Made by a program: the position numbers and the translations under genes
Shown here: positions 54,759 through 64,000 of the stretch, one piece after another
Position numbering within the stretch: position 1 is the stretch's first letter
How the letters are laid out: each line of letters opens with the position of its first letter
Notes under the pieces: generated by a model
Seen by the model: the letters and a program-made list of their open reading frames with translations, nothing else
What the model was told of the DNA's origin: nothing
Databases searched by the model: none
Assembly (NCBI GenBank): GCA_903632075.3
Contig: CAHIKZ030005577.1
Span: 372,001-436,000, forward strand
DNA from: Acanthosepion pharaonis
Taxonomy: Eukaryota > Mollusca > Cephalopoda > Sepiida > Sepiidae
DNA: 64,000 nucleotides
Reading direction: 5' to 3'

Positions 54759-54928
54759 TCTGTGAAGAGAGAAAAGATTCTATTAAAGAAAACAATAAAC
54801 TCATGAATTATTTACAAAATACAATTGTGATAATTAATTTGTGTTTCAATGAAGGACAACATGCCACAATTCATCTTCATGTTATAAATAAAAAGCAACA
54901 AAAATAAATACAAGGGTAAGTCAAAAAT

Positions 54929-55181
54929 TTATATTTCCCGGAAAGGGATATATTTGTTCGAAGTAGCAAAGTGGTTGTTGACTACTGTAACCGGGTAGAA
55001 CAACCTAGCAGGTAACCATAATGGACTGGTCCTCGTCATAGTGGTAGGCAATAGGTGAAGACTATAGGCGTAGCCAATAGGCATCGCCCTGTACCTCCAC
55101 ATCAGTCTGTATTTATGGCTGACACCAGCCAATCATATTACTGTGAGGGGGAATGCAGGTGTATGCATATTCATTACATCA
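54929..55181 (-). repeat. 3' LTR of the deleted gypsy
   Basis: 253 bp; minus strand begins tgatgtaatgaatatgcat and ends gggaaatataa, where the other LTR has gggacatatca. Confidence 0.8.
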
Positions 55182-55234
55182 CCTCCCGCTGAGCTAAATT
55201 TTCCTGCGAAATTTAGCTTCAGTATTTTCTCTTT

Positions 55235-55462
55235 TTAGGGTCTGGACTTAATCAATTGATTTTTTTTCCTAAGTCTTTTTTGCGTCAATCCTCCTTGCAG
55301 TGGTGGCGTTTGATACACTGGTACCTCTAGCCTTGAGGTTGGGGATACCTCCATTGGGGAATGTTGACTTACTGGAATGGGAATTTCTAATGCGTCATAC
55401 AGGAATTCCATTGGAATATCTTCGGTATTTTCCATGATCTCTGTGGTGTGTCTGGGTCTCAA
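55235..55462 (-). pseudogene. C-terminal tail of the gypsy polyprotein
   Basis: LRPRHT-type segment (MRPRHTTEIM) followed by an acidic, Pro-rich stretch and a basic end (KRLRKKNQLIKS), as expected after integrase in such elements. It overlaps the end of the RT frame by four bases, marking the deletion junction. Confidence 0.6.
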
Positions 55463-56259
55463 TTGATTCCAATATACGCTTTAATGTGTGTTTTGTGTTG
55501 GGCCTTGTTTTCACTTTTAATGAAAATATCATCTAAATATGTGATTGCATACTCCATACCAGCCAACATTGTGTCCATTGTTTGCTGGAATAGGCTTGGA
55601 GCTATCTTCAATCCAAAAGGAAGATGATTTAGTTTAAAAATCCCTTTATGTGTATTTATTGTCAGGTACTTTGAATATTCTTCACTGACTTTAACCTGAA
55701 GGTAAGCCTCCAACAAGTCCAACTTTGAAAACACTCTACCTTCATTTAATTTAGCAAATATATCCTCCGGAGATGGTAGAGGGTAGGCATGGTCATTTAC
55801 ACAATCATTTAAACCTGTCAAAAAGTCAACACATACACTGATTTTTCGGTTTTTCTTTTTTATATATACGGTTGGAGACGCCCAATCCGAGTAATCGACT
55901 TTTGAAATTACGCCAATCTTCTCCAACCTTTCTGATTCCTCATTTATTGTGTCTAGTACCGAAAATGGTACTTTTCTCTTTGGTTTAAAGATTGGTTTAA
56001 CATTTTCTTTCAATTCAAAATTGACTTCTGTTTTTGTGCACAGACTTAGTCCTTCTGAAAATACGCGAGGGAATTCGCCTTTCAAATCCGTAATAAATCT
56101 TTCTGTTTGCTTCGTCTTATAGTTCTCTATGACGTTAATTTTGTTACAGAAAGAATTCACCGGCAACTCCCATGAATTAAACAATACAATCCAGTTTAAA
56201 CCAAAGAGGTTTACTAAACCAGGGAGCACATACACTTTCGATTTGTGAATTTTTCCCAT
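55459..56259 (-). pseudogene. Protease end and reverse transcriptase of the deleted gypsy
   Basis: A 266-codon open frame. Residues 10-25 (VLPGLVNLFGLNWI) are the end of the protease. RT spans about 85-256: VISKVDYSDWASPTVYIKKK, VCVDFLTGLND, FSKLDLLEAYLQV (Asp181), HLPFGLKIAPSLFQQ and an intact YLDDI (241-245). The frame then runs through the deletion junction (HIKAYIGIN) to a stop, so thumb, RNase H and integrase are missing. Catalytic residues are intact, but the protein is truncated. Confidence 0.85.
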
Positions 56260-56499
56260 GAACGCAATGTTACATTTTAATTTACCTCTAAACTTAAGTC
56301 ATTTTCCTGATACTACCCCTAGCAATTTTGTCAGTCTTAGTCAATGGCGGGTAACCGATTTCTTACCGTCTGTAAGCGTTGCACAAGTTTTTCCTTTTCT
56401 AACGTTCCTCATCAATAAGTGTTAAAACAAAATGAGGGAAAAATTACTTACTTTCTGTAAGCGTCGAAAAAGTCTTTCTAACATTCTTCGTTAATAAGT

Positions 56500-56500
56500 G

Positions 56501-56562
<62 letters not shown>
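56500..56562. repeat. (GT)n(AT)n microsatellite
   Basis: About 15 gt pairs followed by an at run, inside the gypsy leader region. Confidence 0.95.
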
Positions 56563-56565
<3 letters not shown>

Positions 56566-56601
56566 TTTACTTGTGAGGTCATTTTGAATCTCGTCGCCAA
56601 C

Positions 56602-56791
56602 TGATATGTCCCAGAAAGGGATATATTTGTTCGAAGTAGCAAAGTGATTGTTCGCTACTGTAACCGGGTAGGACAAACTAGCAGGTAACCGTAATGGACT
56701 AGTCCTCGTCATAGTGATAGGCAATAGTCGTCGTCATGTACCTCCACATCAGTATGTATTTATGGCTGGTGTATGCATATTCATTACATCA
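56602..56791 (-). repeat. 5' LTR of the deleted gypsy
   Basis: 190 bp, TGAT...ATCA. Two deletions relative to the 3' LTR remove about 60 bp. Confidence 0.8.
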
Positions 56792-56795
56792 AAAT

Positions 56796-57830
56796 TATCC
56801 ATGCTTTCACTATAATATATCCGAGTTATGAGTGTGGATAACTTTTGATTTCCCCTCATACACATTTGATCCTTCTGGGTGTCCATACATGCTCAATTCT
56901 GTGGTTTCTAAACTTTTCTTACTTGATCTTTCTGAATAGCATGCATAATTTCATAAGGAAAATAACATTTCTAAATATTCTGTTTATTTTTGTTCTCAAT
57001 TTTTCTCTCACACTTTCTCATACATAACCAATGGTTAAGTACAATGTTTCTTTAATTTTGTAAACTTTTTGGTGAGAGTAACATTTTCATTGTTTTAAAC
57101 CATTGGTAATCTTCACTATGGAAGATCATACGTGTAAACATATTTTGCTTCTGCAACAGAAAATATTCATAAGAAATTTTTTTTCTGTAGAAGAAATATA
57201 CTTTTATATTTTCAAATGAATGAATTAGAAATAGCTCACAGGCAGCAACATACGTTAATTGCTGTTATCAGTGATATTATACCAAGACTTCAATTTTTTA
57301 ATTATAGAAAAACCTTTTCTTCAAAGATAAGAAAATAATTTCTCTATTTCTAAGGTATATATGCTTACAGATATGGTCTTCTGTAGTGAAAATAGCTGAG
57401 ATAACTACTACAAAATATTACTATGAATTTTTTTAGTGTGACCCACCTTGCGATGAATCATTGATCATGTGGCCCACTGCTTGAAAAAGGTTGTCCATGA
57501 CTAATTAAGAACATGTAAAAAATACTATTTATACTTTTGTCTATCACTCACTCAGGTGTATATTCATCTGGATAACCTACAGGGAATTCTGAACTGAACC
57601 CTTTATTTAATCTACAGGAGTAGGCAGTTCTCATTCCACTGCCCATGTCTAAGGATATCATCTAGTTCTTATTTTTATTTAGTACTGTTCAGTTATTGTT
57701 TGACTGAGTGGAAGTACACGCTACCCACACCAAGAATTGAACAACAAAGATGAGGATAACTTTTTGAATATAAATATTGTTTCTAAAATAATTTCATTCA
57801 TTTGTAAATAAGTTCTGAAAGTAACATTAA
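56796..57830. other. No gene seen
   Basis: AT-rich; 57556-57640 (caggtgtatattcatctgg) is a copy of the motif at 23668. Confidence 0.35.
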
Positions 57831-58100
57831 AATCTGACAATTATTTCCTTTTTTCAGGAATTTCCAAATCAATGTGTTTTTCACCACAAAAAAAGATGTT
57901 AAAATTTCTCATACTAATTTATGGTTATCCACTGAAGCAAGAAAAACAAGATTTTCAAGCAAAACTTCAAAGGTTCTAAAAAGGATAAAAAATAAAATTT
58001 AATAATCAAAAAATCCTTCAATCTTTCCTCTTAAAAATAATATATTTTGCTAAAACTTTGTTTTTCTATTAAGCTTGTGGTATTTTTCATCATTTTTTAG
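57830..58100 (+). repeat. Fragment of the composite AT-rich repeat
   Basis: aaaaacaagattttcaagc and ccttcaatctttcctctta at 57936-58028 match the segment at 2670-2760 and 20160-20190. Confidence 0.5.
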
Positions 58101-58618
58101 TGAATCTGTGGAAGTATCTCAGATGTAGCAGCAATATTCAATGCATATTTAATATTTGGGAATATCATTTTGAATGACAGTGATTCAGTGGAAACTTCTG
58201 TAACAATCAAAACTAAAAAATTCATATCAGGGAAATACATCCATGGTTAACTTGTTTTTGCAAATTGAAAACAAAAAGTATGAAAAAAAATTCCCATATC
58301 AATATTACTAAATGTTATCTCTACATTTTCAGCAATTTGATATATTTAATTTGTTTTCAAATATATTGTTTTGTTTGTGTCAAGTTTACACACCAAAATC
58401 CTTTCTTTCCCCACTAAAAACAAAAAGTTGATCCCAATTTTAAAATATTTGCCAAAAATCAGGAAATTATCCAACTCAAATAAAATTTTCAGGAATTATT
58501 CATTAGTGAATGACTATTTTATTGAATATGTTATTTTATTAAAACATTGGGGGAAATATTGGTTGGGGGTGCATATTTTCAATATTGCATGTATACTTTT
58601 TAGTTTTACAGTAATATA

Positions 58619-58720
58619 TTAGGTTGGAGCAAAAATAATGACGTAAGAATGTCGTTTTTTGACGTTAAAAAATACGTCAAAAAACGACATTATTACGTCA
58701 TTATTTTTGCACCAACCTAA
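58619..58720. mobile_element. Palindromic mariner MITE, 102 bp
   Basis: TA-flanked (58617-58618, 58721-58722), with ttaggttggagcaaaaataa and ttatttttgcaccaacctaa as ends. The arms are near-perfect inverted copies almost to the centre (about 47 bp each). The terminal sequence is the kind known from Hsmar1/MADE1-type mariner elements. Confidence 0.92.
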
Positions 58721-58748
58721 TAAAAAGAAATACCTGAAGATATTACTA

Positions 58749-58972
58749 GTGTTGAATGGAAAATTTATAGGTTAACCAAGATATAAGTGTAAATAGAAAC
58801 ATCGACTGATAGTCTAAAAGACATGCAAGTATTTTGGTACATTTACATGTTTTTTTTTAGTCTAACTGGTATGTAAGTACATTTATGTTTTGGAGAGTAA
58901 AATTGTGAATTTTGTGTAATTTTTGTTACATTTATATCTTGGTCAGTCTATGAACTTTTCAATTCATCCTCA
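58749..58972. mobile_element. Mariner MITE related to the element at 51863
   Basis: Ends tgttgaatggaaaatttata and atgaacttttcaattcatcc are imperfect inverted repeats; TA lies on both sides. The right end, reversed, reads gatgaattgaaaagttcata, which matches the terminal repeat of the mariner at 51863-52463. Confidence 0.8.
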
Positions 58973-59800
58973 TATTTCAGTAAAAGATTTATGCAATATT
59001 GAGTGTAAACAGAAAATTAAGCCCACATCTTTCCAAAAAATCATTCAATAAAACCCCAAAATATTTCTTTTTAGAATTGGTGTTTGCATTTTCTTTCAGA
59101 TTCAACCGATAAAAAGAAATCTAAACTTAATATTTATTAAAAAAAAAAATTTCTTGCTATTTTTCACTGGAATTTTGAAATTAATCCCACTGCCATTCTT
59201 CACAAGAGTTCATTTTATTAAATAAAGGCATGTTTGTAGATTTAAAAAAAGTAAAATTTAATGTCATTTTTGAGTGTGAAGTTTTTTTTTTTTATTTTAA
59301 AGAATTTTATTTTTCCTTTTAGTAACTGATTATTTTTTGGTATGGTGTACAAAAAGGAAACAGTTCTGATATCTCACATTGACTGACTATTATTCAATAT
59401 CAGAGTATTATGATACTAATCTAATTTCATATCTCCTGTTCAGTCAGTATAAAAAATAAAATAATTAATTATACTAAGTTTAATGTAAGGGTATAGAATA
59501 AAAAATTATATTCTTAAACTATTGTTTATTTAACATTAAAGGAAATTTAGTTTTAAACATAAATAACAAATTCTTGATTATTGCACTGCCGGTTTTCTGT
59601 TTACTTTTTCCCGCACTTTTTTTGACAGCGGTAGAATGACTGCATAGTGTAATCCTTTGACCTCAGAGACTACTGTGTGTCAATAAAACGTCATTTTAAT
59701 TCAATTTTTAAGTCAAAGGTAAGTATTACTTTTAGAAAATCAAGTTAATCAATCCTTAAATTTACTAACAGACTTCAAAATTCATCTGCAGGACAAATAT
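58973..59800. other. No gene seen
   Basis: AT-rich; a short patch at 59580-59690 is less AT-rich (gcactgccggttttctg) but not recognised. Confidence 0.3.
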
Positions 59801-62800
59801 TTGTTTACAAACTTTACATTGGCAGCTCAATGAGTGACAAAAAAAGTACAAATGCTTTAAAAATGCTCAAACAAAAGTTTATTTATACACAGAAATTAAT
59901 TTTTGTTTTCATATAGATTCATTTTTCAAATAAAATGAAAAATTTAAGTTCAAAGGAGTCATTTAAATGGTATTTTTGAGCTTTTAAAAAAAATCTGTAG
60001 TTGTACCTTTCCAGTAGATATTCCTTTTTTTAATGTTGTTTAAAAGTAGGGATGTTTACTCAAATACGCATAACCTAGGTACCTTGATTAGATTGCTAAA
60101 AAAAAAAAAAAAAGAGTATAGCATTATAAAAAATACACCAAACTTGATGAAAACAAAATTTTATTGTCAAAATGTTTATGTTATTATTAAGAGGAAAGAA
60201 TGGAGTATTTTTTAATTATTTTTTTAAAAATTTCCCTTCTTTTTCGAACATTCTAAATTTTGATTAAAAAAATCTTGTTTCTCTTTGTATCACCAGAACT
60301 ACAAAATAACAAAAACTTTAGCACTTTTTTTTTTTTTGTACTACACACATTAATTTGGAAAATCTGGCAAAAATAAAAATAATTGTCAGATGTTAATGAA
60401 ACTTTCAGAAACTATTCACAAATGATGGAAATTATTATAAATATGTTTACTTTTTTAAAGTCATGGTAAAAATATTTTTTTATATTTATTACCCCCTCCC
60501 CTAACTAATTTTATAAAAACTCTAGAAATTCAATAGCATTCAGTTCAATGATTATATTAGTTAAAAGCACAAAGCTTTGATGAAAGCAAATCATGTTTTT
60601 TTTTTAATCGGACCACCTCTACCTGAAAATCAGCTCTGAATTGTAACATACAAAACTCAATAAAACAAAGATATTATTTAACTTCAAATGCCTTTAGTTG
60701 CTTTTATTTGTTTTTATGAATATAGATAACATTGTCTGAAAGTAAAAAAACTTTTTCGATGAGAAAGGAATTTTTAAAATAATTATTTGTTATTTCTTAA
60801 ATTATTTTATTAGCATTAAAGTTGTTAAATATTCTAAAATTAGTGAAAATGGTTTACAGTTACGTCAGTGATGTTATTAAGTAGATCTATCTTTACAGAT
60901 TATAAACTGTAAAGCTTATTGCAATCAACAGACCACCAGTGTATTAAAAATTAAATTTTGCATTACTTTTGTGTCCATAAAACAGCTGTAATTCAAATGT
61001 ACGGAAGACCATACAAGAAAACAATAAAATGTCATGTTAAACATTGTTCCCTTCTGTTACGGCCTTTATTTTTGCAAATTGTTCATGTGAAACACGTGTG
61101 GAAAAGTTAATCTGATTTTTCAGTTTCAACTGAGAAGGGTACCTACAAGTATCAGTATCATCTTATGAAATTCATATGATCTTATTTTTATATTAATCTC
61201 AGTTATGACATTTTTCCTTAAATGAAATATCAAAATTAATAATAAAATGAATGAAAATACAAATAACACAGTAAAATGTAATAAATGTACATGAAATTAT
61301 AGTATTTTATGTACACTTCTAATACAGTTTCATAAGAAAGGTACCAATAAAATTAATTAAATACCTTTCTTATGAAATTTTATCTCACTCTCAAAAGTCT
61401 TATTTTAATTTTTTTATAATATATTTTTCATAAAGAATCATAAACATAAAGGTGAAAACTAAGTACAAAAAAAGAAAAAAAAAAAATTAGAGCGCTGAAA
61501 GTTTTCCTTAAAAATAACAAGGTAAATAAATTGGTTCACTTAAATCTAAATAATTATGTCACTTCTGTCCTTCCGTACAATAATTTTCCTTCACATAAAC
61601 TGTCAACACATGACGAAATCATCACTCATCACTTGTCAATTGACACCATTGATAAGACCTGCTTTGTCTTATTTTTAAACAACATTTTTTCGGTGCAGAA
61701 AGTAAGTAATGTTTGTTTCAAAATATTTTAAATAAACTTTATAATTTCTAATTTTTTTTAAATAAATTTAAAAATATTATAATTGAGTTTTAAAAGAATT
61801 TTAAACAGAGAATTTCATTTTTGTTTACAAAATGGAAAAAATGGTTGATATGATCGATTTTCTGTCAATTTTGCTGACTCAAAAAAAAAAAGATTTTTAA
61901 CGAAAATTTCGGGCGTACTAGGAATGATTAAAAAAATGTAAAAAAAAAAAAAAAATACCCCCAACTACTTTGATCTTTCCTCTTGATAATAATATAAACA
62001 TTTAGACAGTAAAAAATTATTTTCATCAAGTTTAAGGCCCTCTTTCATCATGCTATGCTTTTTTTAAAGGAAATTTTTTCGAAATACCTACGCATAACCC
62101 CTTAAAACGCTTGATCAGATCAGTTTCATTGCAAACGTTATCAGAATTTTACCGTATGTTTGAGTTTAAAGGGTTTGTCTATTCTAAAATATTAGCATTC
62201 ATTTGCGCGCGCGTGTGTGTCAGCCCGTACGCTGAAGAAGTGTTGGGTCAATGGAGGCTTGAAAAATATCATAAGCCTACATATGACGTAAAGAAAAAAA
62301 AGTCAGAATAAAAATGGCTCATTAGCAAAACGAAACTTACTACAATTTAAAAAAATTAGAAGATAAGTAAAAAGAAAATGAATTCCAATTAATTATATTT
62401 CAAAAAATGATGTAGGCAGTTTTCAAAACAGGATTCGTCTACTTACTAATTAATTAGTCTATTAAATTTACTGATAATTTTAAGATCTGACAGTTGATAA
62501 AAAAAATATTTTTTTGTATAACTAAAAGAAATATTTTCAATTCTTCGAAAAGATTTTAAAAAGGGCCTTTCTGCAAATAAATAAATACCCATTTTAAATT
62601 GTTGTAAACAAAGGAATTAGGAGAACGTTAAACTTACATCTTTCTGTCTCCATTTAATTTCATTTGTTTTCGTGGAAATAGCATCAGAAAAAAAAGGTAG
62701 AAATTGTACAATGATTACACGATTAGTGTGGTCTCATTGAATTACATTAAAAACATTTGAAATCGATGCCAAACGTTAACAAAGAGCGAAAGTCAAGGGA

Positions 62801-62860
62801 GATAATTTAAAAGAGGTGGTGGGGAAAGAAAGGGAGATAATTTATAGGAGCCATTCATTA
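59800..62860. repeat. Long AT-rich composite repeat, copy 4
   Basis: Order: 60140-60310 (matches 42680-42850), 60350-60780 (matches 42880-43330 and reversed 2200-2620), 60830-61050 (reverse of 39480-39700), 61160-61400 (the cttatgaaatt-ended block), 61480-62050 (matches 41100-41650 and 1550-2060), and the closing agtcaagggagataattt at 62785. Frames at 60033, 61531 and 62111 are not credible genes. Confidence 0.6.
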
Positions 62861-63209
62861 TATCGGATGTATAAACTTTTATATTCATTTATGTATTTTT
62901 TATTTGATTTGTTAAATAAATGAATAAAAAATAGATTTTTTTCTGCAGGCATCGAAAAAAAAAGAAAAGAATATAGATTCGCCATGAACTGAAGTCGAAA
63001 TTAGCGTGGTTGTTATGAAATCTATTTATTTTAGTAAGTTTGATCCTTACTGTGTGTTCCATCTTTTTGGGCTTTTGAATTTATTTGGGCCTACCCCTAG
63101 TAGCTGAAATAATTGAGTGTTTCCAACCAATGCCTGGCACAGTACAGTATGCTGGCGTCTTTAATAAACTTAAATGAAAGTTATGAAATATGAATAAAAT
63201 AGCATATTA

Positions 63210-63640
63210 TAATTGTGAGTGTCCCTCCTTTCGTTAGTTTGCACGATCGTTACGTCCTGCCAATACCTCATGAATATAATGGAATATTCCATTTCGATCA
63301 CACGGAAAGAGGGGAAAAGATACTATTTGATAAAAGAAAGAAAGAAAGATAAGACTGTTTAATGGCTGTTTCAGTGAAATGGAAAAAATTGTTAATTTCA
63401 AATCTTTTCATTTGTACCCACTTCTTAAAATAACGATCAGCATTCATATTTATGATGGTTATTGCAATGTTTTGTTAAAGTTGTTAAGCTGAAATATTTA
63501 ACAATGCAGTAGGGGAATTTCTACAGATATTTTATTGTTGTAGAACTCGCCATGAGCTTATCTAATCATTAACCTAAGAATTAATATTCATCAGAATATT
63601 AAAATAGGAAAACTGTGACATTTTCACAGGTTAAAACTAG
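63210..63640 (+). repeat. Dispersed repeat, single-unit copy of 46690-47490
   Basis: Carries tcgttagtttgcacgatcg, one cctgccaatacctcatgaa unit, tttcatttgtacccacttc and gccatgagcttatctaatc in the same order as the 46.7-kb copy. Confidence 0.85.
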
Positions 63641-63894
63641 TTGATAATTAATTTGATAAAAATCTTTGAACATGAAAATGTCTGACTTGTAAAAATGTGA
63701 CAAAAAACAAGAAGAATGTGAAATGTTTGAACAAAATAATAATTCTGTAAAAATCTACATTGAACAAGAAAAATTCTTTATAAGTTTGACTCAGAAGAAT
63801 ATAATTAAAAATCATATGATAAGTAAAATTGGCACTAAGTGATATATAAAATACTTAAATAAAATATGTCCTGGGTATTATGATAAACTACATT

Positions 63895-63980
63895 CTTAAC
63901 TGTTGTTGTTCCCTGATCCACTCTGACCCAGGATGGTAGCACTTGTTAGTGCTATGGGCAAATAATAAAACCTCAAGCAA
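63895..63980 (+). repeat. Fragment of the composite SINE-like repeat
   Basis: ccactctgacccaggatgg and gctatgggcaaataataaa are the reverse of the block at 31320-31380. It continues off the window edge. Confidence 0.5.
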
Positions 63981-64000
63981 AAATCAACAGTAAATTTTTA

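Larger units (their letters stand above)
54929..56791 (-). mobile_element. Ty3/Gypsy element with large internal deletions
   Basis: Two LTRs in the same orientation, 4-bp target duplication aaat (54925-54928 and 56792-56795), primer-binding-site-like ttggcgacgag just inside the 5' LTR, and a cagcgggagg polypurine tract before the 3' LTR. Only protease end, RT and the extreme C-terminus of the polyprotein remain; gag, RNase H and the integrase core are gone. The wording of RT differs from the 13311 element, so it is another clade (Mag-like is my guess). Confidence 0.85.

Overview
This is an AT-rich, repeat-dense, gene-poor piece of an animal nuclear genome, most likely a coleoid cephalopod (octopus-like). 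The reasons are three intronless arrays of C2H2 zinc fingers of one tight paralogous family (cephalopod genomes are known for C2H2 expansion), many tRNA-headed SINEs of one kind, a Ty3/Gypsy element with a CsRn1-type CHCC gag motif and tRNA-Trp-like primer site, and several Tc1/mariner and pogo-like remnants. No housekeeping gene, RNA gene in working form, operon or CRISPR array is visible. Family names rest on motifs read by eye; no database was searched.

Layout. 1-7 kb: an unrecognised coding-like fragment, a long AT-rich composite repeat, a SINE, and an eroded zinc-finger pseudogene of a second subfamily. 7-13.3 kb: a pogo-like MITE, a tRNA-headed SINE, LTR-like repeats and a reverse copy of the composite repeat. 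13.3-19.4 kb: a 6.1-kb Ty3/Gypsy element with both LTRs, primer site, polypurine tract and 4-bp target duplication but a badly broken gag-pol. 19.5-26.6 kb: a duplicated segment whose two copies give a filled and an empty site of an LTR-like insertion, zinc-finger gene A (+), and a reverse-strand gypsy fossil. 27-34.5 kb: a SINE cut by a solo LTR, an integrase fossil split by a LINE end, a 5S-rRNA-derived repeat and mariner fossils. 35-37 kb: zinc-finger gene B (-) inside a 1,157-bp tandem duplication. 37-44 kb: duplicated AT-rich repeats and MITEs. 44-51.5 kb: a solo LTR, SINEs, a transposase fossil, a four-unit tandem repeat, LINE ends and a fold-back element. 51.4-54.8 kb: a second 5S/tRNA composite, a mariner remnant nested in another repeat, and zinc-finger gene C (-), the longest. 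54.9-56.8 kb: an internally deleted gypsy with two LTRs. 57-64 kb: two mariner MITEs side by side, another composite-repeat copy and the single-unit relative of the tandem repeat.

The only likely functional protein genes are the three zinc-finger arrays A, B and C. They are paralogues: the same splice acceptor and 5' module, the same conserved start context, and fingers that line up one to one except for an extra block of three in C and eight further fingers at the C end. They probably encode nuclear sequence-specific DNA-binding proteins; targets are unknown. Everything else is transposon biology, and the nested insertions allow a partial relative dating of events.
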